Below the pieces are notes generated by a model that worked only from the letters and a program-made list of their open reading frames with translations, searched no databases and was not told the DNA's origin. Of a stretch of 54,901 nucleotides of DNA, positions 24,606-33,089 are shown piece by piece (position 1 is the first letter of the stretch; each line of letters opens with the position of its first letter). Source of the stretch: Enterobacterales bacterium (GTDB lineage: Bacteria > Pseudomonadota > Gammaproteobacteria > Enterobacterales > Enterobacteriaceae); the NCBI GenBank assembly GCA_015654925.1, contig JAATFX010000034.1, forward strand, positions 1 to 54,901. Direction: 5' to 3'. A program made the position numbers and the translations under genes.

Positions 24606-25403
24606 CTACCAGATGGTAAAACCCCCATCGATCATCAGGTCGGCGCCGGTGATCATGTCGCTGCCATTGCTGGCAAAAAATACAATGGCGGCGGCAATTT
24701 CGTCGGTATAGGCAAAGCGTCCCAGCGGGATCAGTTTTTTCATTTCCTCCCCTTTCTCGCCGCGCCAGGCTTTTTCGCCCATGGGCGTCAGCACCACGGT
24801 GGGCGATAGGGTATTGACGTTAATACGATGCGGCGCCCACTCTTTGGCCATCACTTTGGTCATGCCCAGCAGGCCGGCTTTGGACGAGGTGTAGGCGCAA
24901 TGCCGGTCGATGGCGATGGACGCCGCCTGCGAGGCGATATTGATGATTTTCCCGCCCTGGCCGCGGGCTATCATGCTGCGGGCGGCGGCCTGCGAGCACA
25001 GGAACGGGCCGGTCAAATTGACCGCCAGATGCTGTTGCCATTGATCGAAGGCGGTATCCGCCGCGGGCTCCAAATGCACATAACCGGCGCAGTTGACTAA
25101 AATATCGATTTGGCCCCAGCGCTGCTCCACCTGATTAAACGCCTCGGCCACCTGGGCCGGGTCGCTCACATCGCATTCGGTATAACTGACGCGCTCGTCC
25201 CCCAATTCCGCCGCCGCCGTCGCCTGCACCGCGCGTTCAAACGCCGGATACAGCAGCGCCAGGGTCGCGCCTTTGCCGAGCATCATGCGGTTGGCGGCCA
25301 TGGCGATACCGCCCAGGCCGCCGGTGACCACCGCGACTTTGCCGGCCAACGACAGCGAAGGGTCCACGCCATAACGCAGATTAACGTCATATTGATTACT
25401 CAT
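24606..25403 (-). CDS. SDR-family oxidoreductase, first gene of the polyol operon
   Basis: Short-chain dehydrogenase of 265 residues. The cofactor motif is TGGLGGIA at 27-34, where the last glycine of TGxxxGxG is replaced by alanine. Ser158, Tyr171 and Lys175 (YTSSK) are catalytic. The N-terminal YGVDPSLSLAGK before the Rossmann fold recalls D-threitol/GolD-like polyol dehydrogenases, from memory and without a search. As the promoter-proximal gene beside a polyol-type importer it probably performs the first oxidation of the imported substrate. Confidence 0.82.
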   Translation of the reverse strand: MSNQYDVNLRYGVDPSLSLAGKVAVVTGGLGGIAMAANRMMLGKGATLALLYPAFERAVQATAAAELGDERVSYTECDVSDPAQVAEAFNQVEQRWGQIDILVNCAGYVHLEPAADTAFDQWQQHLAVNLTGPFLCSQAAARSMIARGQGGKIINIASQAASIAIDRHCAYTSSKAGLLGMTKVMAKEWAPHRINVNTLSPTVVLTPMGEKAWRGEKGEEMKKLIPLGRFAYTDEIAAAIVFFASNGSDMITGADLMIDGGFTIW

Positions 25404-25513
25404 TCCTGGGTCTCCAATGGTGAAAGGGCCGCCGGTGGGCTTACGGCGTCGATCGGGCCGACGTTATCCATGGAAAACTGGCGGCGCCAATGGCTGTTGG
25501 CGGTTTAACTCAT

Positions 25514-25579
25514 TTTCGAATAAAACTATATATTGCCGTTTTAATCGAATATGAGGCCCAGATCAGGTTTCGAACAAAA
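25514..25579. promoter_or_regulatory. Three TCGAA-type repeats, candidate DeoR operators
   Basis: TTTCGAATAAAA (25514-25525), AATCGAATATGA (25543-25554) and TTTCGAACAAAA (25568-25579) share a TCGAA core in one orientation, with centres 29 and 25 bases apart. The outer two differ at one position of twelve. Repeated TTCGA-like half sites are common for DeoR/GlpR-family repressors. They lie about 110-175 bases upstream of the first SDR start. Confidence 0.45.
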
Positions 25580-25682
25580 ACCATTGATTGCAAAAACTCT
25601 ATTTTTATCAGTTGATTAGTTTTTTAAGGTGACTATGCATGAGGACTAACCTGCTGAAAATTGGCATTTTTTAGCTATGAAA

Positions 25683-25710
25683 TTTACAGTGATTTTCATT
25701 TGAAAATGAT
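25683..25710 (+). promoter_or_regulatory. Candidate promoter of the DeoR-type gene with overlapping palindrome
   Basis: TTTACA (25683-25688) and AATGAT (25705-25710) are 16 bases apart and could be -35/-10 elements. TCATTT-GA-AAATGA (25696-25709), a perfect 6-bp inverted repeat, overlaps them. This would suit autoregulation, but both the promoter and the operator are weak calls by eye. Confidence 0.35.
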
Positions 25711-25807
25711 AAAAAAGAACGTCGGCGCAACTCGCTTTAGCCTGCGGGCAACGTTACTATTTGCCTCTAAGCCTCGGAGAACGCCAATGCTGACGGGAGA
25801 ATCATGA

Positions 25808-26605
25808 TTGAAAAGCAAAAATGAACAGCGGGCGGACATGCAGCATCGTCGCAACAAGATATTGGAAATGATAAAAGAGGATGGCACCGTGTCGGTGAAA
25901 ATGCTTACCGATGCCTTCGATTTGACCGAAGCGACTATCCGCTCCGATTTACGCATGCTGCAACAGCGCGGCTATATCCAGCGCTATCACGGCGGAGCCA
26001 CGCTGCTCGACGGTAAGCAAAATACCCACGCGCTGCTGCTGGCGCGCCAGACGCAGCTGGATGAAAAGGACGCGATTGGGCAACTGGCGGCCAGTTTTAT
26101 CGAGCCGGGCGACACCATTATCCTGGATTCGGGCTCCACCACCACGGCCATCGCCAACCATCTGAGCCATATCAAAAAGCTGTCGGTGATCACCACCTCG
26201 GTGAATATCGCCCTGCAGTTGGGAGGGGAACCGGAAGTGAATATACAGCTGACCGGCGGAACCTTTAAATTCCCGACCCTATCCACTTCCGGAGAGAAAG
26301 CCGCCAATTTTTTCCATAATATGCTGGCTGAAAAACTGTTCCTGGCCACCGCCTGCATTTCGCCGCGCGCCGGACTCAGCTATCCCAGCGAAACGGATAT
26401 CAAGGTAAAAACGGCGATGATCAACTCGGCCAATACGGTATTCGTGGTGGCGGATTCCACTAAAATCGACAAAGTGTCGATGTTCGCCCTGCCCTGCGAC
26501 TGGGGGAAACTGCACTATCTTATTACCGACAGCGGCATCACCGCCGGGGCCAAAGCCGCATTTGAAGCGCTGGGCGTCACGGTACTGGTCGCGCAGGCGT
26601 CATAA
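25808..26605 (+). CDS. DeoR/GlpR-family transcription repressor
   Basis: DNA-binding regulator of 265 residues, with an N-terminal DeoR HTH (about 14-68, including VKMLTDAFDLTEATIRSDLRML) and a C-terminal DeoRC sugar-phosphate sensor domain (about 85-250) with the block DTIILDSGSTTTAIANHL. The TTG at 25808 has GGGAGA about 9 bases upstream; the next in-frame ATG (25838) has only a weak site, so the start is uncertain by 10 codons. It is divergent from the polyol operon, its likely target. Confidence 0.85.
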   Translation: MKSKNEQRADMQHRRNKILEMIKEDGTVSVKMLTDAFDLTEATIRSDLRMLQQRGYIQRYHGGATLLDGKQNTHALLLARQTQLDEKDAIGQLAASFIEPGDTIILDSGSTTTAIANHLSHIKKLSVITTSVNIALQLGGEPEVNIQLTGGTFKFPTLSTSGEKAANFFHNMLAEKLFLATACISPRAGLSYPSETDIKVKTAMINSANTVFVVADSTKIDKVSMFALPCDWGKLHYLITDSGITAGAKAAFEALGVTVLVAQAS

Positions 26606-26733
26606 CCGCATTCGCCGCGGACCGCGACGGGCGACCCTGATTGCGAGCGAGTCCCTGCCGGCGTTGGCCGGCCAGTCAATACAGTCAATAAAAGCGCAGA
26701 ACGGTATATTAAGTGAAAAATCGTTACCCGCCC

Positions 26734-26761
26734 GCGGCATTATTACATTATCGTATGCCGC
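26734..26761 (+). promoter_or_regulatory. Inverted repeat GCGGCAT-N14-ATGCCGC upstream of cycA
   Basis: A perfect 7-bp inverted repeat with a 14-base AT-rich spacer (26741-26754), 72 bases before the cycA start. It could be an operator or a leader stem-loop. No particular regulator can be named from the sequence. Confidence 0.35.
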
Positions 26762-26833
26762 CTTAGCGGGCATAACGACGCAATCAGGATCGGCCAGCAG
26801 AGCCGGCACTTTTTTATCGACAGGAACCGTCAT

Positions 26834-28231
26834 ATGGTTGACCAAGTAAGGGAAGTTCTTGATACCCCCAAGAGCCCGGAAAAACTCCAGCGCAATCTGC
26901 ACAATCGCCATATCCAGCTGATCGCCATCGGCGGCGCTATCGGCACCGGCCTGTTTATGGGGTCCGGCAAAACCATCAGCCTGGCCGGCCCCTCCATTAT
27001 TTTCGTGTATATGATCATCGGCTTTATGCTGTTTTTCGTGATGCGCGCCATGGGCGAGCTGCTGCTCTCCAACCTCGACTATAAGTCCTTCAGCGATTTC
27101 GCCGCCGATCTGCTCGGCCCCTGGGCGGGCTATTTTACCGGCTGGACCTACTGGTTTTGCTGGGTGGTGACCGGTATCGCCGATGTGGTGGCCATCAGCG
27201 CCTATTTCCAGCTGTGGTTGCCCAACTTCTCGGTGTGGATGAGCGCCTTGCTGTGCGTCGCGGTATTTTTGTCGCTTAACCTCGCCACCGTCAAACTGTT
27301 CGGCGAGATGGAGTTTTGGTTCGCCATCGTCAAGATTATCGCCATCGTCGCCCTGATCGCCGCCGGCATCGTGCTGGTGGCGCTGCACTATCCGGCTCCG
27401 GCCGGCGGCACGGCGGCGCTGTCTAACCTCTGGCGGCATGGCGGCCTGTTTCCCAAGGGCCTCGGCGGCTTTTTCGCCGGTTTCCAAATCGCGGTGTTCG
27501 CTTTTGTGGGCATCGAGCTGGTGGGGACCACCGCGGCGGAAACCCAGAATCCGCACCAGGTATTGCCTCGCGCCATTAACGCCATTCCGGTGCGGGTGAT
27601 TATGTTTTACGTATTGGCGCTGGTGGCCATCATGGCGGTGACGCCCTGGAATAACGTCCTGCCCGATCGCAGTCCGTTTGTCGAGATGTTTATGCTCACC
27701 GGGCTGCCGGCGGCCGCCAGCGTGGTAAACTTCGTGGTGCTGACCTCCGCGGCGTCCTCGGCCAATAGCGGCATTTTTTCCACCGGGCGCATGCTGTACG
27801 GCCTGGCGGAGCAAGGGGCGGCCCCCAGCCGGTTCGCCAGGCTCTCGCGCCGCGCGGTGCCCACCGCCGGGCTGGTCTTCTCCTGCCTGTGCCTGCTGGC
27901 CGGGGTGGCGCTGATCTACCTGATTCCCAACGTGATGACGGTATTTACCCTGGTGACGACGGTGTCCGCTATTTTGTTTATGTTCGTCTGGACCATCATT
28001 CTGTGCTCTTACCTCGCTTATCGTAAAAAGTATCCGCAGCGCCACCGGCAGTCGGCGTTTAAAATGCCGCTGGGCAAGGTCATGTGCTGGGTCTGCATGG
28101 GGTTCTTTCTGTTTGTGCTGGTATTGCTGGCCCTACAGCCGGATACCCGCCAGGCGCTGATGGTAACGCCGCTTTGGTTCGCCATCCTGGCCGCGGGCTG
28201 GATGCTGCGCGCTAAAAAATCCGCCGGATGA
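26834..28231 (+). CDS. cycA: D-serine/D-alanine/glycine transporter CycA
   Basis: Amino acid permease of the APC superfamily, 465 residues, with about 12 membrane helices. Long segments match E. coli CycA from memory, including IQLIAIGGAIGTGLFMGSG near the N-terminus, FWFA in the middle and SAASSANSG later. It imports D-alanine, D-serine and glycine by proton symport. AGGA lies 9 bases before the ATG. It stands alone between the DeoR gene and the convergent ROK kinase gene, so it is probably its own transcription unit. Confidence 0.95.
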   Translation: MVDQVREVLDTPKSPEKLQRNLHNRHIQLIAIGGAIGTGLFMGSGKTISLAGPSIIFVYMIIGFMLFFVMRAMGELLLSNLDYKSFSDFAADLLGPWAGYFTGWTYWFCWVVTGIADVVAISAYFQLWLPNFSVWMSALLCVAVFLSLNLATVKLFGEMEFWFAIVKIIAIVALIAAGIVLVALHYPAPAGGTAALSNLWRHGGLFPKGLGGFFAGFQIAVFAFVGIELVGTTAAETQNPHQVLPRAINAIPVRVIMFYVLALVAIMAVTPWNNVLPDRSPFVEMFMLTGLPAAASVVNFVVLTSAASSANSGIFSTGRMLYGLAEQGAAPSRFARLSRRAVPTAGLVFSCLCLLAGVALIYLIPNVMTVFTLVTTVSAILFMFVWTIILCSYLAYRKKYPQRHRQSAFKMPLGKVMCWVCMGFFLFVLVLLALQPDTRQALMVTPLWFAILAAGWMLRAKKSAG

Positions 28232-28323
28232 CGATAGGCAAGCTACCCCTCGGACCCCGGCCCGCCGCCTTTCGCCCGGCCACGGGCAGGGGCGCGGGTA
28301 CGGCACGGGTATGGCTCCGCCGG

Positions 28324-29238
28324 TCAGTCCCCCGGCGCGTCGCGGCCAAGCCAGGCCGCGCCCCGTACCCCGCTGCTGTCGCCGTGCATCGCCGGTACGA
28401 TATGCGTGGTAAAACGATCGGTAAACGCATAGCGGGCCACGCGTGACTCCAGATCCGTACGCTGCGCCAGGGCATTTGACAGCCCGCCCCCCAGCACGAT
28501 CGCCCCGGGGTCGACAAGATTGCAGATGGCGGCCAGCACCCGGGCCAATTGGTCGAGGTAGCGTTCGAAATGCCGCGCCGCCGCGGGCTCTCCCGCCGCC
28601 GCCAGGGTGATGATCTCGTGGGCGGCGGCCCTGGTCCCGGTTGACATTGCATAGCGTTGCGCGAAACCGGTGCCGGAAATAAAAGATTCCGCGCAGTTTT
28701 GCTGCCCGCAATAACAGCGCGCCGCCGCGCCGTCCGTACTCGCGCAATAACCCGGCAACGGGATATGGCCGCATTCGGCGGCATTGCCGTTATGGCCGGC
28801 GATAAGCCGCTTATCGATCACCAGCCCTCCGCCGCAGCCGGTGCCGAGGGTGATGCCGAACACAATGTCATGGCGCCGGCCGGCGCCGTCCACCGCCTCC
28901 GATAGCGCGAAACAATTGCCGTCGTTGCCGATGGCGACGGGCTGGCCGAGATAGCGGCGTAAATCCCGCAGCAGCGGTTGGCCGTTGAGGGGCAGAATAT
29001 TGGAGTTTTTAATCAGGCCGCTCAGCGGCGACACGCTGCCGGGCAAGGCGATGCCCACCGACATCGGCGCGCCGAAGCGCCGTTTGAGCGTAGCGATATG
29101 CCGGCCGAGATGAAATAAAAATTGCTGGTAGCCGTCTTTTTGCGTGGCGGCCCGTTGGCGGTACAATTCCGTCCCCTGCCCGTCAAGCACCAGGGTTTCG
29201 GTTTTGGTGCCGCCGATATCCAGTCCCATATGTATCAT
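28324..29238 (-). CDS. ROK-family sugar kinase (Mak/fructokinase-like)
   Basis: Cytoplasmic sugar kinase of 304 residues. The phosphate-binding motif DIGGTKTE is at 7-14, the catalytic base is Asp106 (GNDGN), and the ROK zinc site is His158 with Cys175, Cys177 and Cys182 (CYCGQQNC). The C-terminal HGDSSGVRGAAWL matches E. coli Mak (manno-/fructokinase) as I remember it. AGGA precedes the ATG. It ends the PTS operon, downstream of two class II aldolase genes, so it may phosphorylate a ketose, an intermediate or an unphosphorylated by-product of the pathway. Confidence 0.85.
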   Translation of the reverse strand: MIHMGLDIGGTKTETLVLDGQGTELYRQRAATQKDGYQQFLFHLGRHIATLKRRFGAPMSVGIALPGSVSPLSGLIKNSNILPLNGQPLLRDLRRYLGQPVAIGNDGNCFALSEAVDGAGRRHDIVFGITLGTGCGGGLVIDKRLIAGHNGNAAECGHIPLPGYCASTDGAAARCYCGQQNCAESFISGTGFAQRYAMSTGTRAAAHEIITLAAAGEPAAARHFERYLDQLARVLAAICNLVDPGAIVLGGGLSNALAQRTDLESRVARYAFTDRFTTHIVPAMHGDSSGVRGAAWLGRDAPGD

Positions 29239-29316
29239 GGTGGTATCCTGTCGCTGATAAAACCAAGCGTTCCGGGGTATGGGTTCAGGCAGGCGCCGGA
29301 CGCCCGCCCGAGGGGA

Positions 29317-30177
29317 TTAATACAGCGTGGCTTTACCGGTGGAGCCGAATAATGACATTTTGTAGCGAATCACTTCTTTGGCGGCTTCGATCGGTTCCGG
29401 ATAAATGGCGTTGGGGTCCCACCAGGTTTCACGGCCCAGGACCTCGCGGGCTTTTTTAAAATAGGCGAATTTCATATCGCTGGAGATATTGATCTTGCCG
29501 ACCCCCAGCGTCACCGCTTCGGCGATTTCGGCGTCGGGGTTGGCGGACCCGCCGTGCAGCACCAGCGGAATAGCCACGCGCTGCGAAATATCCCGCAGAA
29601 TATGCATTTGCAGCTCCGGCTTCAGATCCTTGGGGTAGATACCGTGCGCGGTGCCGATCGCCACCGCCAGCGAATCGATGCCGGTACGTTTGACGAAATC
29701 CTCCGCCTGCGCCGGCTCGGTATAAATGACCTTGCTGACGCCGCCTTCCACCGAGGTGCCGGTGTCGCCAATGGTGCCCAGTTCGCCTTCCACGGAAACG
29801 CCCACCGCGTGCGCCAATTTCACCACTTGCGCGGTCAGCGCCACATTCTCTTCATAAGGCAGCAGCGAGCCGTCGATCATCACCGAGGTGAAACCGCACT
29901 GGATCGCCCGCATCACGTGGGCGATGGAGGCGCCGTGATCGAGATGAATCACGAAGGGCACCGGGCTGCGCAGGGTCCTTTCCCGCACATAGGCAAAAAA
30001 CGTGTCGGTCACAAACTCCAGCTCGCTGGGATGAATGGAAATAATCGCCGGCGTATTGGTGGACTCCGCCTCCTCGACCACCGCGCGGATAAAACAGCTG
30101 TCGGCCACGTTGAACGCGCCGATGGCAAAACGGTGCTCGCGGGTCGGTTTAAGCATGTCGTGCATGGAAATCAACAT
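29317..30177 (-). CDS. Class II ketose-bisphosphate aldolase, paralog 1
   Basis: Zinc-dependent aldolase of the FbaA/GatY/KbaY family, 286 residues. The catalytic Asp80 and zinc ligand His81 (HLDHG), further zinc ligands His178 (GTAHGIY) and His208 (LHGGS), and the phosphate-binding KINISSD segment are present. The usual LHGGSG reads LHGGSA. The ATG has GGAG upstream; a longer reading to 30237 lacks one. It should cleave a phosphorylated ketose to DHAP plus an aldehyde. The substrate would be the sugar phosphate made by the adjacent PTS. Confidence 0.85.
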   Translation of the reverse strand: MLISMHDMLKPTREHRFAIGAFNVADSCFIRAVVEEAESTNTPAIISIHPSELEFVTDTFFAYVRERTLRSPVPFVIHLDHGASIAHVMRAIQCGFTSVMIDGSLLPYEENVALTAQVVKLAHAVGVSVEGELGTIGDTGTSVEGGVSKVIYTEPAQAEDFVKRTGIDSLAVAIGTAHGIYPKDLKPELQMHILRDISQRVAIPLVLHGGSANPDAEIAEAVTLGVGKINISSDMKFAYFKKAREVLGRETWWDPNAIYPEPIEAAKEVIRYKMSLFGSTGKATLY

Positions 30178-30261
30178 CGTTATTCTCCTGTAAAGGTTGA
30201 ATTTGGGGTAAAGCTTCCCCGCACCGGTGAATATCACCGATGTGAACTGCGAAAAATCAGA

Positions 30262-31125
30262 TTACGGCCGGGATCGGGCTTGGTTTGCCGCCCCTGACCA
30301 GGTGAGGTACTCGGACACCACCTCCCGGCAGGCGGACTCCATAACCGCCAGCACGTCCGCCAGTTCGGCGGCGGGATGGTGTTTCAGCGCCTGTTGCAGG
30401 GCGGTTTTGCCGGCATCGAACACCGCGGCGCCGACGTTGATTTTGGCCACGCCGTGCCGGCTGGCGCGGCGGATATCCTCGGCCCGGGTACCGCTGCCGC
30501 CGTGCAGCGCCAGGGGGACGGGCGATGCGCGGTGCAGCGCCGCCAGACGGTCGAAATCAATGGTCGGCGTCACCCCCTTGGGATAAATACCGTGGGCGGT
30601 GCCCACCGACACCGCCAGCAAATCGATGCCGGTCTGGGCGATAAAGGGCGCCACGTCTTCCACCCGGGTCATTTTCACCGCCGCATCGTCCAGGTCGTAC
30701 ACCGGCGCATCGGCGATATGGCCCAGTTCCCCTTCCACGCACACCCCATCGGTGGCCGCCATGCGCACCACCTGCCCCGTTTGGCGGATGTTATCCGCGA
30801 GCGGCTGGCTTGACGCGTCGATCATCAGTCCGGTAAAACCGGCGCGAAAGGCTTGGCCGATCAAGCTGAAATCCTTGCCGTGATCCAGGCTCAGCGCCAC
30901 CGGCACCTCTGCCCGCTGCGCCAGCGCGCTCACCAGCGGCATGGCGACCCGCGGCGGCAAGTGACCGCAATGGCCCTGATAGACATTCAATATCAGCGGC
31001 GCATGCCGCTGCTCGGCGGCGGCGATCGCCGCCCGGGCGGTTTCCAGGTTAAAGCAGTTAATCGCCAGCACCGCGTAATGCCGCTGATAAGCATCGTCAA
31101 TCAGGGTTTTCATTGAGCTGTACAT
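30262..31125 (-). CDS. Class II ketose-bisphosphate aldolase, paralog 2
   Basis: Second aldolase of the same family, 287 residues, clearly different in sequence from paralog 1. Asp81 and His82 (SLDHG), His178 (GTAHGIY) and His208 (LHGGSG) are all kept, so both copies look active. GGGAG lies 5 bases before the ATG. It is directly downstream of the PTS IIC gene (12 bases). Two intact, diverged aldolases next to each other suggest different stereoisomers or a heteromeric enzyme, as with GatY/GatZ-type pairs, although neither copy here resembles GatZ. Confidence 0.85.
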   Translation of the reverse strand: MYSSMKTLIDDAYQRHYAVLAINCFNLETARAAIAAAEQRHAPLILNVYQGHCGHLPPRVAMPLVSALAQRAEVPVALSLDHGKDFSLIGQAFRAGFTGLMIDASSQPLADNIRQTGQVVRMAATDGVCVEGELGHIADAPVYDLDDAAVKMTRVEDVAPFIAQTGIDLLAVSVGTAHGIYPKGVTPTIDFDRLAALHRASPVPLALHGGSGTRAEDIRRASRHGVAKINVGAAVFDAGKTALQQALKHHPAAELADVLAVMESACREVVSEYLTWSGAANQARSRP

Positions 31126-31137
31126 AATGTCTCCCGT

Positions 31138-32229
31138 TTATTCGAGGGTGAATTTGATGTCTTCGTCGCGCACGCTGCGATCTTCCACATCGTCGAATTC
31201 TTCGTCCGCCTGGGTGACGGGCTTTTTAATCAGCGAGAGCATGACGCCGCACACTACCGTGCCGATGCCCAGCGCCAGGCAGAACATCAGGGGTTTGGTA
31301 AATAACGGCACCACAAACAGGCCGCCGTGCGGAACCGGCGCTTCCACGCCCCACACCATGATCAGCCCGCCGGCCAACATCGAGGCGACCACGCAGCTGG
31401 CCACCACCCGCAGCAAATCCCGCGCGGCGATGGGGATGACGCCTTCGGTAATCATGCAAATACCCATCGGGAACGCCGCTTTCAGCGCCTCTTTTTCCGC
31501 CCGGGTATATTTATTGCGGGTCAGCAGGAAAGAGAGCGTGATGCCGAACGGCGGAATAATGGAGCCGACGAATTTCACCGCTTCCGGACCGTAGATGCCG
31601 TCGACCAGCATGCCGTCGGCAAACAGCGACATGGTTTTATTAACCGGCCCGCCGAAATCGAAGGTGGCCATGGCGCCGAGAATGGCCCCCATCATGAACT
31701 TCGAGCCGCCCTGCATGGATTCCAGCAGATGGATCAAGGTTTTTTGCAGCCAGATAATCGGTTGGCCGATAAAGGTCATCATCAGCAGGCCGGCGATAAT
31801 GGTGCTGAGTACCGGCAGGATCATTACCGGCATCAGCCCCTGCATCGACGGGGGCAGCTTGATGGTTTTACGTAATAGCAACACGGTGTAACCGACTAAA
31901 AAACCGCCTAAGATACCGCCGATAAAACCGGTCTGGATCTGGCCGCAGATAAAACCGACGATCAGGCCGGGGGCAAAGCCCGGCCGGTCGGCGATGGAGT
32001 AGGCGATAGCGGCGCTAATCAGCGGCACGATCAGGCCCATGCCCCAGCCGCCGATTTGATTCAACATCCAGGCGAAGCTGCCGGTTTTATGCGCCACGTC
32101 GGTTCCGCCGATGACCTGGCCGAGGGCGATGCAAATGCCGGCGGCGACAATCAGCGGAATCATCCAGGAAATACCGGTAAGCAAATGCCCCTTTATTTCC
32201 TGGCCAAGTTGATTTTTGTTGTTTCTCAT
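31138..32229 (-). CDS. PTS fructose-family transporter subunit IIC
   Basis: Inner-membrane channel of the Fru family, 363 residues, with many hydrophobic helices and the conserved AFDFGGPVNK-like segment (here TFDFGGPVNKT) and ITEGVIP, where substrate contacts lie in Fru-family IIC proteins. A charged C-terminal tail of about 30 residues follows the last helix. The ribosome-binding site is weak (GGGAC). IIA, IIB and IIC are separate polypeptides, as in the E. coli frw and frv systems. Confidence 0.88.
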   Translation of the reverse strand: MRNNKNQLGQEIKGHLLTGISWMIPLIVAAGICIALGQVIGGTDVAHKTGSFAWMLNQIGGWGMGLIVPLISAAIAYSIADRPGFAPGLIVGFICGQIQTGFIGGILGGFLVGYTVLLLRKTIKLPPSMQGLMPVMILPVLSTIIAGLLMMTFIGQPIIWLQKTLIHLLESMQGGSKFMMGAILGAMATFDFGGPVNKTMSLFADGMLVDGIYGPEAVKFVGSIIPPFGITLSFLLTRNKYTRAEKEALKAAFPMGICMITEGVIPIAARDLLRVVASCVVASMLAGGLIMVWGVEAPVPHGGLFVVPLFTKPLMFCLALGIGTVVCGVMLSLIKKPVTQADEEFDDVEDRSVRDEDIKFTLE

Positions 32230-32255
32230 TATGTGTGTCCCGAAAAAATTAATAT

Positions 32256-32570
32256 TCAGGCGCGTTCCAATGAATTCGCCACTTTTTCCAGAAATTTAGC
32301 CGGGGACTTAATCACAACATCGGTTTTCACCCGGACGACCGGTTTTCCTTTAAATCGCTCCTCGCCTTTAATTTTGATATCCACGGCCAATATAACGACA
32401 TCGGCGGCAGAAATTTCCTCGGGGGTTAATTCATTTTCAGTACCGATAGTACCTTGCGTTTCAACCCGGATATTGTAATTTAGCGCCCTGGCGCCTTTAA
32501 TTAACTTTTCACGGGCGATATAGGTATGGGCAATCCCCGCCGTGCAGGCGGCTACACAAACTATTTTCAT
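32256..32570 (-). CDS. PTS fructose-family subunit IIB
   Basis: Cytoplasmic phosphocarrier of 104 residues, with the phosphorylated Cys9 in the Fru-family motif CTAGIAHT. It passes phosphate from IIA to the sugar at IIC. GAGG precedes the ATG. It is encoded between IIA and IIC in the same operon. Confidence 0.9.
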   Translation of the reverse strand: MKIVCVAACTAGIAHTYIAREKLIKGARALNYNIRVETQGTIGTENELTPEEISAADVVILAVDIKIKGEERFKGKPVVRVKTDVVIKSPAKFLEKVANSLERA

Positions 32571-32593
32571 TTTGTGCCTCGTCTTGATATGGG

Positions 32594-33064
32594 TTAACAG
32601 AGGTCTATTTCCGCGTATTGGCTGAACAGTCGAATAATATTATCGGGATCGGTCTCGCTTAATAGCCGAGCAATCACCTCATCATCGGCCAGCGCGCTGG
32701 CAACCTGAGACAACAGGCGGATATGCGTGGTATTTTGATCTTCCAGGCGTACGGCAAATAGAATAATGCAGCGGACATGGCTGCCATCCAGCGTTTCCCA
32801 GGGAATATCCCCACGCGTGCGGCCGATGGCCAGCGTCGTCTGCTTTACCGCCGAGGATTTGCCATGGGGGATGGCGATATGGTTCTCAAAGCCGGTTGAG
32901 CCTTCCGCTTCGCGCAGCCAGACATCACGGATAAATTCTTCTTTAGAGATAATGGCGCCGTCGTCATACAGCACATCGGTCAATTCCTGAATGACTTCTT
33001 CTTTATTGCTGGCGGTCATGGTTAATTTAACGCGATTCGCATTGAGAATTTTCGTAATGTCCAT
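32594..33064 (-). CDS. PTS fructose/mannitol-family subunit IIA
   Basis: Cytoplasmic phosphocarrier of 156 residues (PTS_EIIA_2 domain), with the phosphorylated His67 in IAIPHGKS. It takes phosphate from HPr and passes it to IIB. GAGG lies 8 bases before the ATG. The gene follows the PRD regulator gene by 25 bases, so the regulator and the carriers are probably made from one transcript, and the regulator may be phosphorylated by these carriers. Confidence 0.9.
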   Translation of the reverse strand: MDITKILNANRVKLTMTASNKEEVIQELTDVLYDDGAIISKEEFIRDVWLREAEGSTGFENHIAIPHGKSSAVKQTTLAIGRTRGDIPWETLDGSHVRCIILFAVRLEDQNTTHIRLLSQVASALADDEVIARLLSETDPDNIIRLFSQYAEIDLC

Positions 33065-33089
33065 CTACTTCACCTCGAATGATAAAAAA

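Larger units (their letters stand above)
25404..25807. other. AT-rich divergent promoter region, polyol operon / deoR-type gene
   Basis: A gene-free stretch of about 400 bases, strikingly AT-rich from about 25505 to 25730 against GC-rich neighbours. It contains three TCGA-centred repeats near the polyol operon and a palindrome over a possible promoter near the regulator gene. No open frame in it looks coding. Confidence 0.6.

Noticed and set aside
26600..28045. Long open frame on the minus strand opposite cycA (481 codons)
   Set aside because: It is antisense to a clearly conserved transporter, has a His/Gln/Gly/Arg-rich composition typical of antisense GC-rich frames and shows no recognisable domain.
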